NCBI GenBank assembly: GCA_025353485.1
Contig: JANXQO010000172.1
Coordinates: forward strand, 1-64,000
Length of the DNA stretch: 64,000 nt
Reading direction: 5' to 3'
DNA from: Chitinophagales bacterium
Lineage (GTDB): Bacteria; Bacteroidota; Bacteroidia; Chitinophagales; Chitinophagaceae
The position numbers and the translations under genes are program-made. Of this stretch, positions 19,642-29,073 are shown piece after piece. The number at the start of each line of letters is the position of its first letter. Position 1 is the first letter of the stretch. A model generated the notes under the pieces. That model was not told where the DNA came from and did not search any database. It saw nothing but the letters and a program-made list of their open reading frames with translations.

Positions 19642-19807
19642 TTTCTAAGTCATTTAATGTTTCTAATAGTTCGTTAATTAAATCAAGCACCTCATTTAGG
19701 TACTCTTCCTTTTCTTTTTCTGTAAAACCTTGCCAATTTGTATTCTCTCTGGCTTTGAGTAAAACTTTCAAGTATTCTATTTTTTCTCTGATTTCTTCCG
19801 TTGTCAT
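19634..19807 (-). CDS. Small hypothetical protein, 57 aa (absent from the ORF track because of length)
   Basis: Manual translation MTTEEIREKIEYLKVLLKARENTNWQGFTEKEKEEYLNEVLDLINELLETLNDLENE*. Confidence 0.5.
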   Translation of the reverse strand: MTTEEIREKIEYLKVLLKARENTNWQGFTEKEKEEYLNEVLDLINELLETLNDLENE

Positions 19808-19844
19808 GAGTTATTAAAGTTACCACAAAATTTTAGTCACTATC

Positions 19845-19934
19845 ATGTTCACCAAAACAGAGCCATTTAACAGTAAAGATGCAAGAAGAAGAATTGCGGA
19901 TAAGTTGATTTCAGAAGGGAAGTATTGTTTTTAG
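19845..19934 (+). pseudogene. 3'-terminal remnant of a second acyl-CoA dehydrogenase gene
   Basis: MFTKTEPFNSKDARRRIADKLISEGKYCF* matches the C-terminus FTKADPFNSKDARRRIADKLIAEGKYCW* of 17581..19371. Confidence 0.85.
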
Positions 19935-19992
19935 AAGATTATCTAAATAATAATTTTACTAAATTTTACCATCTTACTGATGTAACTTTAAG

Positions 19993-21048
19993 GTGAAATT
20001 TATAACATCAATGAGTGAAACTGTCACACCTATAAAACCTGCATTAACGGCAAAAGATTTTTCAACTGACCAGGAAGTAAGATGGTGCCCCGGTTGCGGA
20101 GACTATTCTATCCTTGCACAGGTACAAAAAATTATGCCCGGCCTTGGTATACCAAGAGAGAACATTGTAATTATATCGGGTATTGGCTGCAGTAGCCGCT
20201 TTCCTTATTACATGAACACGTATGGAATGCACAGCATTCACGGACGGGCAACAGCAATTGCCAGTGGATTAAAAGCAAGCAGGCCGGAACTTAGTGTATG
20301 GATAGTAACCGGTGATGGCGATGGTTTAAGCATTGGCGGTAACCACACGATTCATTTATTAAGAAGAAATTTTGATGTGAACATTTTGCTTTTTAATAAT
20401 GAGATATATGGTTTAACCAAAGGGCAATATTCTCCCACGTCAAGAGAAAATAAAGTAACAAAGAGTACACCATTTGGAAGTATTGATCATCCTTTTAATC
20501 CCGCTGCGTTGGCAATGGGCGCAGATGCAAGCTTTGTTGCAAGAAGTATGGACAGGGATACAAAACATTTGCAGGCAATGATTTTGAGAGCCCAGGAACA
20601 TAAAGGCTGTTCTTTTTTAGAGATATACCAGAACTGCAATATTTTTAATGATGGCGCTTTTGAAATATTCACAGAAAAATCATCTAAGCCGGAAGAAGCT
20701 TTATTTCTTGAGCAGGGACAGCCTCTGGTTTTCGGTGCAACAAAAAATAAAGGAATAAAATTAGACGGATTAAAACCTGTTGTTGTTGAGATAAGCAATG
20801 GAGTTAGTGCTGATGATCTGTGGATACATGATGATAAAGATTTTTACAAAGCACAGATACTTTCACGCATGTTTGATGATCCAAGAATTGAAGGACATTT
20901 CCCAAGACCCTTTGGTGTTTTCTATCAAAACGAAAGAGCCTGTTATGAAGATACAATGACGATGCAGATTGATGAAACGATTGCCACCAAAGGAAAAGGT
21001 GATCTTGATAAATTGTTGAGAGGAAGAGAAACCTGGACGATTAATTAG
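19993..21048 (+). CDS. korB: 2-oxoacid:ferredoxin oxidoreductase beta subunit
   Basis: WCPGCGDYSILAQVQ, ISGIGCSSRFPYY, VTGDGDGLSIGGNH (TPP binding). Confidence 0.93.
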   Translation: MKFITSMSETVTPIKPALTAKDFSTDQEVRWCPGCGDYSILAQVQKIMPGLGIPRENIVIISGIGCSSRFPYYMNTYGMHSIHGRATAIASGLKASRPELSVWIVTGDGDGLSIGGNHTIHLLRRNFDVNILLFNNEIYGLTKGQYSPTSRENKVTKSTPFGSIDHPFNPAALAMGADASFVARSMDRDTKHLQAMILRAQEHKGCSFLEIYQNCNIFNDGAFEIFTEKSSKPEEALFLEQGQPLVFGATKNKGIKLDGLKPVVVEISNGVSADDLWIHDDKDFYKAQILSRMFDDPRIEGHFPRPFGVFYQNERACYEDTMTMQIDETIATKGKGDLDKLLRGRETWTIN

Positions 21049-22038
21049 TTAAAATAAATTCTTTTCCAACAAGTATTCTGCAATCTGAATCGCATTTGTT
21101 GCCGCACCCTTGCGAAGATTATCACTAACTATCCAGCAGTTTAAAGTATTTGGTTGCGTTTCATCACGGCGAATTCTGCCAACAAATGTTTCATCTTTTT
21201 CATGCGCAGTTATTGGCATGGGATAAATGAAATTGTCCAGATCATCCTGAACAACAATACCATCGGAGTTACTAAGAATTTCTTTTACTTCCTTAATATC
21301 AAAATCATTTTCAAATTCAATATTCACACTTTCACTGTGGCCGCCTATTACAGGTATGCGAACACAGGTTGCCGTTACTTTTATTGAATCATCACCGATG
21401 ATCTTATTGGTTTCTTTCACCATCTTCATCTCTTCTTTGGTATAACCATTTTTCAAAAAAACATCAATATGCGGAATGGCATTTTTATCTATTTTATATT
21501 TATAAGCCATCTCACCTTCCACATTATTTCTCTCATTGTTTAGTTGGGTTACAGCTTTTACACCAGTACCGGTTACACTTTGGTAAGTGGATACAACCAC
21601 TCTTTTTATTTTATATTTTTTATGAAGTGGATTTAAAACCAATACCATTTGTATGGTTGAACAGTTTGGGTTGGCAATTATTTTATCTTCTTTGGTAAGA
21701 ACATTGGCATTCACTTCAGGCACAACTAATTTTTTTGTAGGGTCCATTCGCCAGGCTGAAGAATTATCAATAACAGTTATTCCTGCCGCTGCAAATTTTG
21801 GCGCAAGATCAAGTGATGTGCTGCCGCCTGCTGAAAACAATGCCAGTTGAGGCTTTGCTGCAATAGCATCTTCAGCAGAAATGATACTATATTTTTTTCC
21901 TTTAAATTCTATTTGTTTACCTATTGACTTTTCTGATGCAACCGGAAATAACTCTGTAACCGGAAAATTTCTTTCTTCCAGTATCTGCAACATTTTGCTG
22001 CCCACTAATCCCGTTGCGCCAACTACTGCTACTTTCAT
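21049..22038 (-). CDS. asd: Aspartate-semialdehyde dehydrogenase
   Basis: VAVVGATGLVGSKML, NPNCSTIQMV, GGHSESVNIEF. Confidence 0.96.
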   Translation of the reverse strand: MKVAVVGATGLVGSKMLQILEERNFPVTELFPVASEKSIGKQIEFKGKKYSIISAEDAIAAKPQLALFSAGGSTSLDLAPKFAAAGITVIDNSSAWRMDPTKKLVVPEVNANVLTKEDKIIANPNCSTIQMVLVLNPLHKKYKIKRVVVSTYQSVTGTGVKAVTQLNNERNNVEGEMAYKYKIDKNAIPHIDVFLKNGYTKEEMKMVKETNKIIGDDSIKVTATCVRIPVIGGHSESVNIEFENDFDIKEVKEILSNSDGIVVQDDLDNFIYPMPITAHEKDETFVGRIRRDETQPNTLNCWIVSDNLRKGAATNAIQIAEYLLEKNLF

Positions 22039-22470
22039 TTAAATTATATTTTGTAAAAATTCAGAAGGTGATATTATTGGCAAACTGGTTTTATAAAAAC
22101 CATGCGCATCTCTGGTAATAATAACATCAACGGGTTCGGCCTCGGCAGAGTAATATTGAAGAGCATCTTCAAAATCATGTAAATGCGAATACAATGCCTT
22201 TTTTACGATCTGCTGATTAATCGCTGTTATTTTTATAATCTTTTCCAATGCCTGTATTTTTTTTAGTGCTTCCTTTTCTGATGTGTTTTGTTTAAGAATA
22301 AAATAATTTGTTAGTAAAAAAGATATAGGTGAAATATAACCTGTATAATTTTTTTCTACTATTTGCTGCAAGATTAGTTTTGCATAAGTTCTGTTTATTT
22401 CAGTTGTTTTTTTATCAAACAAATCAAATACAACATTGGCATCTAAAAATATTTTTCTGTATTTTATCAC
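22039..22470 (-). CDS. PIN domain toxin (VapC-like)
   Basis: KIFLDANVVFDLF...DFEDALQYYSA...VIITRD; stop codon abuts asd ATG. Confidence 0.85.
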   Translation of the reverse strand: MIKYRKIFLDANVVFDLFDKKTTEINRTYAKLILQQIVEKNYTGYISPISFLLTNYFILKQNTSEKEALKKIQALEKIIKITAINQQIVKKALYSHLHDFEDALQYYSAEAEPVDVIITRDAHGFYKTSLPIISPSEFLQNII

Positions 22471-22712
22471 TTCCGGTTTAGTTTGATAAGTTCCTGCAAA
22501 AGCTCATTTTTAGAAACAATCACTTTATTGTCGGAAGAGGTGATCCATTCAATTAATGGAGATATTTTAGAAGTTTTTTTGGTATGCTCCTGTGAAATTT
22601 TATCAAGATATTTCTCAACCATTTTAGAAACACTTATTTTGTTTTGAAGAGCATACTTTTTTGCCCTAAGCACAACATTTTCATCAATATTTAATGTTAA
22701 CTTGGTACTCAT
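22467..22712 (-). CDS. Antitoxin (DUF6364-like)
   Basis: KLTLNIDENVVLRAKKYALQNKISVSKMVEKYL; overlaps toxin by 4 nt. Confidence 0.8.
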   Translation of the reverse strand: MSTKLTLNIDENVVLRAKKYALQNKISVSKMVEKYLDKISQEHTKKTSKISPLIEWITSSDNKVIVSKNELLQELIKLNRK

Positions 22713-22719
22713 ATAATAT

Positions 22720-22733
22720 TTTGTACGTACAAA
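22720..22733. promoter_or_regulatory. Perfect palindrome TTTGTACGTACAAA at the TA promoter (candidate operator)
   Basis: 14-nt perfect palindrome overlapping minus-strand TATATTTG (-7-like TAnnTTTG), just upstream of antitoxin start. Confidence 0.55.
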
Positions 22734-22749
22734 TATAATTGTTAATCAC

Positions 22750-24465
22750 GTGAGTTTAAAAACAATTGCTGTTTTAATTATCTTCCTGTTTCCTGTTACT
22801 GTTTTTTGCCAGATTGCCAACCGCTACGATATTGTAATTGATGAAATAATGGCTGACCCTACCCCACAGGTTGGGTTACCAAATAACGAATGGATAGAAT
22901 TAAAGAACACATCTGCTGTTGCAATTAATTTACAGGGGTTTAGAATTAGTGATCTCACGGGCCAAAGCGGGGCGATGCCTTCCTATGTTTTAAAGCCGGA
23001 TAGTTTTGTAATTATTTGCACCTCATCTGCGTTTACCGCAATGTCAGCATTTGGTTCAACAATTTCAGTTACCAGTTTTCCTTCTCTTGATAATAATGGA
23101 GACCAGGTATCTCTTATCTCCACACAGGGAAAAGTAATTCATGCAGTTGCTTATAATATCAGTTGGTATCAAAACGAATTAAAAAAAGATGGCGGATGGA
23201 CTTTGGAAATGATAGATACTAAAAACCCATGCAGCGGTTTCTCTAACTGGAAAGCAAGTGTTGATACAAAAGGCGGAACACCTGGTAAGAAAAACTCTGT
23301 AGATGCAGCTAATACAGATAAAATTTCACCTAAATTATTGCGGGCATTTGCTGTTGATAATTTAAATATCACGCTGATTTTTGATGAACCGCTGGATAGC
23401 CTGAAAGGTGCTGCTGCCGTAAGTTATAGCATAAGTGATGGTATAGGTGTTCCTCAATCTGCCATAACTGTTGCTCCTGTTTTTGACCATGTAAATCTTA
23501 AATTAAATACTCCGCTGGCTGTTAATAAAGTTTACACCATTACAGCAAATGGTGTAACGGATTGCGCAGGAAATGTGATTGCCTCAAAAAATACAACTCG
23601 TGTTGGACTATCATCTGTTGCAGATAGTTTTGATATTGTTATCAATGAAATTTTATTTAATCCAAATTCCAATGGAGTGGATTATGTAGAGATCTATAAC
23701 CGCTCACAAAAAATTATTGATGCAAAACAACTCTACATTGCTAGCCGTAACAGCACAAATGTTATCAGCAGCATACATCAGTTAATCACAGAAAGTATTT
23801 TACTTTTTCCGACAGATTTTTTAGTAATAACCGAAGACCCGCAAATTGTAATGCAACAATATGTAACCACCAATCCTGATGCATTTATACAGGTAAGCAA
23901 TATGCCTTCATTTTCTGACGATAAGGGAGATGTTATTATTTTAAATGGGCAGGGAAAAATTGTTGATGAAGTTACGTATTCTGATAAATGGCATTTTGCA
24001 TTGATAGCAAATACTGAAGGCGTTTCGCTGGAAAGGATAAATTACAATGCTTCTTCTGTTCAAAGTAATTTTCATTCTGCCGCAACTTCAGTGGGATATG
24101 GAACGCCGGGTTATAAGAATTCTCAATTCAGAATTGATCAGCAGGTGCAGGGAGAGATTACAGTTACACCTGAAATTTTTTCTCCGGATAATGACGGGAT
24201 GGATGATTTTGCTACTGTCAATTATAGTTTTCCTTCTCCCGGTTATGTTGCCAACATTACCATCTTCGATGCTTCAGGCAGACCTGTACGTTATCTGCAA
24301 AAAAATGCTTTGAGTGGAATTAAAGGCAGTTACATTTGGGATGGGCTTGGAGAAAAACAACAAAAACTTTCGCAGGGTATTTATATAATCTATACAGAAA
24401 TATTTAATACTGACGGAAAGAAGAAACAATTTAAGAATACAGTTGTGTTAGCGAGAAGAAATTGA
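22750..24465 (+). CDS. Lamin-tail-domain / gliding-motility C-terminal (CHU_C-like) secreted protein
   Basis: Two LTD-like segments (DIVIDEIMADPTP.., DIVINEILFNPNSNGVDYVEIYN) and terminal ..PVRYLQKNALSGIKGSYIWDGLGEKQQKLSQGIYIIY. Confidence 0.8.
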   Translation: MSLKTIAVLIIFLFPVTVFCQIANRYDIVIDEIMADPTPQVGLPNNEWIELKNTSAVAINLQGFRISDLTGQSGAMPSYVLKPDSFVIICTSSAFTAMSAFGSTISVTSFPSLDNNGDQVSLISTQGKVIHAVAYNISWYQNELKKDGGWTLEMIDTKNPCSGFSNWKASVDTKGGTPGKKNSVDAANTDKISPKLLRAFAVDNLNITLIFDEPLDSLKGAAAVSYSISDGIGVPQSAITVAPVFDHVNLKLNTPLAVNKVYTITANGVTDCAGNVIASKNTTRVGLSSVADSFDIVINEILFNPNSNGVDYVEIYNRSQKIIDAKQLYIASRNSTNVISSIHQLITESILLFPTDFLVITEDPQIVMQQYVTTNPDAFIQVSNMPSFSDDKGDVIILNGQGKIVDEVTYSDKWHFALIANTEGVSLERINYNASSVQSNFHSAATSVGYGTPGYKNSQFRIDQQVQGEITVTPEIFSPDNDGMDDFATVNYSFPSPGYVANITIFDASGRPVRYLQKNALSGIKGSYIWDGLGEKQQKLSQGIYIIYTEIFNTDGKKKQFKNTVVLARRN

Positions 24466-24466
24466 A

Positions 24467-25042
24467 TTGTTTAATAATACAAGGCATAAAACTTGTATTG
24501 CAAATACAACTATGCCGCCAACAATAAATCTTAAAAAAATTCTCAGGTATTTATCAGGGATTTGCATAGCAGCAATTGTTGGTTGTGCAAATACACGCAA
24601 TATAAAAACTGATCAGGTTACGGATAGTACTACAGTTAAGAACATGATAGAGTCGCAGAATTTTGTTTTTATTCCACGATATGTAAATGCAATTGGTGTA
24701 AGAAGCAGAAATTTAAGTTTTGGGTTTCAAATATCGGTATCAAAAGATTCGATAATAAGTTACCTGCCGTTTTTTGGTCGCGGGTATATAGCGCCAATTA
24801 GCCCTGCAGATGTTGACTTTGATTTTATCTCTACAAAATTTTCAAACACAACAACGCCTGCTAAAAAAGGATGGAACATTTCTATAAAACCAAAAGAGCA
24901 AAAATATCTGCAGGAATTATATCTTAGAATATTTGATAATGCTTCTGCTTCTCTTACTATAACCAGCAATGACCGCAGCTCTATTTCGTATAATGGTTAT
25001 ATAACAGAAAGAAAATTATATAAAGTGACGAAGAAGCAATAA
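24467..25042 (+). CDS. DUF4251-like lipoprotein
   Basis: GCANTRN lipobox, YLPFFGRGY...; start likely 24512 (MPPT). Confidence 0.7.
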   Translation: MFNNTRHKTCIANTTMPPTINLKKILRYLSGICIAAIVGCANTRNIKTDQVTDSTTVKNMIESQNFVFIPRYVNAIGVRSRNLSFGFQISVSKDSIISYLPFFGRGYIAPISPADVDFDFISTKFSNTTTPAKKGWNISIKPKEQKYLQELYLRIFDNASASLTITSNDRSSISYNGYITERKLYKVTKKQ

Positions 25043-25086
25043 AAGCTTTATCTAACGATGCGGTTCGGGTCTAAAAAATTTTTCTT

Positions 25087-27036
25087 CTATTCTTTTTTTG
25101 CAGTGATACTAAAGTTAAGATCGTGTTCTATCGTGCTCTTTTTATCGCCCAAATGCTTATTGGCTTTGCCTGAAAAGCTTAAGTTGCCTTTAGAATCTTT
25201 ATCCACAGTAAATTCATTATGGTCTCTTACCACAGAACCTAACGTACGGAACACTTTATGGATAGGAAAGCTCATTCGTTTTATATAAGGAAACAGATCG
25301 CCGCCTACCAAAAGAAAAACAAACTGGGTGCAAACAGCCGGCGAAAAATCTATGATGGGTGCGTTTAAAAATATTTTTATTTTATTATCATCTACATTAT
25401 ATTCTGCATCTACAGGGATGTTGAAATAAGCAGGCGTGGCCAGCCCTCTTGCAATAGCGCCAAAACCCAAAACATCCCGTTCACTGGTAGCAACGGATAC
25501 AGAATACGGAATAAATGTTTTGATGGGGATTACTTCAATTTTGCCTTTACTGCCTTCGTGAAAGCTTTCTTCTTTATCTATGTCTTCAAAAAAACTAAAT
25601 TTTGTTGCATTACCTTCAAGGTTGCCTTTCATCTTAATAATGTTACCCTTGCTTTTTTCTTTTGGATACCGTAAAGCCAATACAGCTTTCATTTCCACTC
25701 CATAAGTCCACCAGTTTTGCCCTGAGCTGTTCCTGAATTCAACCGTGTAATCGTGCTTTAAGGTTCCTTTAAAAACGCCACAATATTTTTTCATTAAAAA
25801 ATCTGTAGCAAATTGTACTATATCCCCAGCAAAACTTGCAGTACCTAATTTGGTAGTTAAAGATTCAGCATCAAGCAAGGATGTAGAAAAGATTTTTGCT
25901 GGCTCTTTCAAAGCAAAGTCGTTTGGTTCTGATAGTCCTTTCGCTTTTTCATTTACTATACTGGTAGCCTTAGGTACCACTTTATCTAATGTAATATTTT
26001 TTATTATCCCTTTTATGGCAAAGCATTCTATGTTTGTATAAACCGAAAAGGCGGCACAGGCTTCGTTTACCAACACCAGGTATTCGCAAACAGTATTATC
26101 TGCGGGCTTATGATTGCTGTACTCTTCTATCTGCTCCATTTTTTTTCGCTGTTCTGCCAGTTTATTATTGAGCTCCGATAAATTACCTGCAAGATTTGGT
26201 GAAAGATTTTTACCGGATTTGGCAAGATGAGCAATTTCTTTTCCGGCCGTATTAAGATCTTTAAATAATTTTAAAAGCTCATCTACTTTTTCTTTTACAT
26301 CACCCAATTTTTTCTCCAGTTCTGCCTTATCTTTTGATCCGATGCCGCCGCTAACCTGTTCCACTGCATCTTTTAATTTATCATACGCTTTATTGGTTAC
26401 AGTAATGTTTCCATCGCACCAATTTTCCAACCTGGGCAATTCATAAACGGTGAATTTAGCCGACTGTGTTGATTTTTTATCGCTGCCTTTTGCTGTTACT
26501 GTAAACTCTCCTGCTTTATCAGAAGCAAACCATACTGTTGTAAATTTTCCATCTGAATTTAAGGGGATAGACTTAATATCTTTTGTAGAAGGACCGCTAA
26601 CCGTTACTTCTACCTGGTTGTAGTTTTTATATTTTATGCTTTCGCCGCTTATTGAAACAGTGCCCCCTGCAAACACAGTAGTAGCAGATAATACAAGAGT
26701 GATGTAACCGTCTTTAGGGGCCATGTCATTTTCTTCGGATGCGGTTGTTTTTAAATTTGATGGGTTTTCATCTTTATTTTTTGGAGCAGTATTGTTAGTA
26801 TTCTGATTTTGAGGAGCAGGCTCTTCGGTATTATCCTTTTTTAATTTTTTTTTATCTTTTATTTTTTTTGGCAGTGTCAGCAGGCTATCAAATCCTTTAT
26901 TAATTTGCTCGTCTGCCTTGTGTCTTATCCGCCAATCTGCATCATCTTTTAATTTTTGACCTATCTTTTTAAATATTTGCGCATCACTTTTATACACGAG
27001 TAAAAAAGATAACAGAGAAACAAATAATACTTTCAT
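25087..27036 (-). CDS. Large hypothetical secreted protein
   Basis: Signal peptide (VSLLSFLLVYKSDAQ), long uninterrupted ORF. Confidence 0.6.
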   Translation of the reverse strand: MKVLFVSLLSFLLVYKSDAQIFKKIGQKLKDDADWRIRHKADEQINKGFDSLLTLPKKIKDKKKLKKDNTEEPAPQNQNTNNTAPKNKDENPSNLKTTASEENDMAPKDGYITLVLSATTVFAGGTVSISGESIKYKNYNQVEVTVSGPSTKDIKSIPLNSDGKFTTVWFASDKAGEFTVTAKGSDKKSTQSAKFTVYELPRLENWCDGNITVTNKAYDKLKDAVEQVSGGIGSKDKAELEKKLGDVKEKVDELLKLFKDLNTAGKEIAHLAKSGKNLSPNLAGNLSELNNKLAEQRKKMEQIEEYSNHKPADNTVCEYLVLVNEACAAFSVYTNIECFAIKGIIKNITLDKVVPKATSIVNEKAKGLSEPNDFALKEPAKIFSTSLLDAESLTTKLGTASFAGDIVQFATDFLMKKYCGVFKGTLKHDYTVEFRNSSGQNWWTYGVEMKAVLALRYPKEKSKGNIIKMKGNLEGNATKFSFFEDIDKEESFHEGSKGKIEVIPIKTFIPYSVSVATSERDVLGFGAIARGLATPAYFNIPVDAEYNVDDNKIKIFLNAPIIDFSPAVCTQFVFLLVGGDLFPYIKRMSFPIHKVFRTLGSVVRDHNEFTVDKDSKGNLSFSGKANKHLGDKKSTIEHDLNFSITAKKE

Positions 27037-27060
27037 AACATTTTTTTATTAATTTAAGAT

Positions 27061-27564
27061 TTATTGTTGAGGTTTAGCAACAGATATTCTAAAAAAACCA
27101 TCGGTAACTTCTACTGTTTTATCAGAGGAGCTCGTACCCGCTGTAAAAAAGAATGTACCTTCTGCCCAATTTTTATCAACTTTTGTAATTTCCATTTCAC
27201 CTTTTCTGCCAGCCCATAGGTCCACATCATCATTTATTGATAAGTCAACAGCATTGTTTTCACTGAACTTAATTTTTTTGCCAACAACCATATCTCTTCT
27301 GTCATAGGGAAGCCCAATGTATTCCCTGTTAAAATAATAACCTATTATTCTGCCCGCTGCATCTGGCTGCATGATAGAAGTAGCTCTCCAGTCTTTTCCA
27401 TCTATTTTGGCTTTCATACTCCAGCCACCTTCCTTTGTTTCTATAGTTCCGTAACGTATTTTGTCTCTGTAATCCAGAACCTTACTTCCATTTCCATTGC
27501 TACAGGAAACCAGCATAGTGGCGATGATTAGTGAAGCACCTAAAGTGAAAACTGTCTGTTTCAT
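27061..27564 (-). CDS. Lipoprotein, paralog A of a tandem triplet
   Basis: LVSCSNGNG lipobox; homologous to two adjacent genes. Confidence 0.75.
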   Translation of the reverse strand: MKQTVFTLGASLIIATMLVSCSNGNGSKVLDYRDKIRYGTIETKEGGWSMKAKIDGKDWRATSIMQPDAAGRIIGYYFNREYIGLPYDRRDMVVGKKIKFSENNAVDLSINDDVDLWAGRKGEMEITKVDKNWAEGTFFFTAGTSSSDKTVEVTDGFFRISVAKPQQ

Positions 27565-27627
27565 AATGTATGTGCCTATTAAATTGTTTGAACCTGTTTA
27601 TAGGATTATTGAATCATCAAACATTAT

Positions 27628-27648
27628 TGCAAAAAATGCTTTTCATAA
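27628..27648 (-). promoter_or_regulatory. Conserved 21-nt upstream element of lipoprotein paralog A
   Basis: TGCAAAAAATGCTTTTCATAA (+ strand), identical to 28243..28263. Confidence 0.55.
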
Positions 27649-27665
27649 TTTTTTTAAATAAATAT

Positions 27666-28175
27666 TTATTTATTTTTCCATTGAGGAATACGAAAAAACC
27701 CATCTGTAACCTCAATATTGCCTGACCCCTCTTTGGTTGCTGTGAAAAAGAATTTGCCTTCTACCCAGTTATCTGCCACCTTTGTAATTTCCATTTCCCC
27801 TTTCAGGCCGTCCCACATTCCTTCGTCATTATTAGGGAGATAGGCAGCGCTATTGCCTTCCTTAAATTCACTTTTTTTCCCCGCTTCTGCTCCTTTCATC
27901 CAAACATCAAAAGTAATTCTCTCACCATCCTTTTCACCGTACACATTTCTTTGATTGCTGTTGTCATTTGGTATCATAGCAGTAGCAACCCAGTCTTTAC
28001 CGTTTATTTTAGCCTTCATAAAATAGCCGGCTTCAGAGGTGGGTATTAAGCCGGGCGTATTTTGTTTTACAATATTTTGAACCTGCTTTGCCTGTTCTAT
28101 AGCTTTGCTTTGATCACTATTGCCACAGGAAGAAAGAATGGCTGATATAATTAAAATTGAAAGTGTTTGTTTCAT
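27666..28175 (-). CDS. Lipoprotein, paralog B
   Basis: MKQTLSILIISAILSSCGNSDQSKAIEQAKQVQ; start revised from 28247. Confidence 0.75.
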   Translation of the reverse strand: MKQTLSILIISAILSSCGNSDQSKAIEQAKQVQNIVKQNTPGLIPTSEAGYFMKAKINGKDWVATAMIPNDNSNQRNVYGEKDGERITFDVWMKGAEAGKKSEFKEGNSAAYLPNNDEGMWDGLKGEMEITKVADNWVEGKFFFTATKEGSGNIEVTDGFFRIPQWKNK

Positions 28176-28242
28176 GATATATATTTTTATTAAATTGTTT
28201 AACCTATAATTTTTAAGGATTATTGGAAACATGGTGCATCTA

Positions 28243-28263
28243 TGCAAAAAATGCTTTTCATAA
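28243..28263 (-). promoter_or_regulatory. Conserved 21-nt upstream element of lipoprotein paralog B
   Basis: TGCAAAAAATGCTTTTCATAA, identical to 27628..27648. Confidence 0.55.
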
Positions 28264-28281
28264 CATCTTTATGAATGAAAT

Positions 28282-28791
28282 TTAATGTTGAGGTTTTGCA
28301 AGTGATATGCGAAAAAAACCCTCGGTAACTTCTACTGTTTTATTAGAACTGCTGGTGCTTCCTGTAAAAAAGAATTTCCCTTCTGCCCAGTTATCATCCA
28401 CTTTTGTAATTTCCATTTCACCTTTTCTGCCACCCCACATACCCACGTCATCATTTGTGGCAAGGTCAACCGCATTGTTTTCGCCAAACGTAATTTTTTT
28501 GCCAACTACAAAATATCTTCTATCATAAGGAAGTCCAATATATTCGTCATTATAATAACCTATTATTCTGCCGGCTGCATCAGGCGACATGATAGAAGCA
28601 GCTACCCAATCTTTACCATTTATTTTAGCTTTCATGCTCCAGCCATCTTCTTTTGTGGCTATTGTTCCGGAACGTATTTTTTTTATTTCGGACTGAACCT
28701 GCTTTGCCTGTTCTATAGCCTTGCTTTGATCACTATTGCCACAGGAAGAAAGAATAGCTGACATAATTAAAATTGAAAGTGTTTGTTTCAT
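28282..28791 (-). CDS. Lipoprotein, paralog C
   Basis: Signal peptide nearly identical to paralog B, mature domain closest to paralog A. Confidence 0.75.
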   Translation of the reverse strand: MKQTLSILIMSAILSSCGNSDQSKAIEQAKQVQSEIKKIRSGTIATKEDGWSMKAKINGKDWVAASIMSPDAAGRIIGYYNDEYIGLPYDRRYFVVGKKITFGENNAVDLATNDDVGMWGGRKGEMEITKVDDNWAEGKFFFTGSTSSSNKTVEVTEGFFRISLAKPQH

Positions 28792-29073
28792 GATGAGCGT
28801 TTTAATTTACATGAATAAATGTACGGAGCGATTAAAGAGCAATAACTGTAATAAGTAAGATAGTTAACCCTTTTTGTATTACCGAAAATTTTTATCAACC
28901 CGGTAAATGAGGCTTCATCCTCATTCCTTCTCCTGTAGAGAGGGAGGCCAGTCATCAGCAATATACTTAACTTTAGTATTTTACATTTCAAAAAAATATC
29001 CCTATCAGCAGAGATGACTTTGTGCTTTAGCAAGTCGCCCCTTGAAGGGGAGATTTAGAGAGGGCTTTTACTT

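Noticed and set aside
24476-24499. AATACAAG...CTTGTATT hairpin at the start of the DUF4251 ORF
   Set aside because: Probably upstream of the real start (24512); no T tract; not convincing as a terminator
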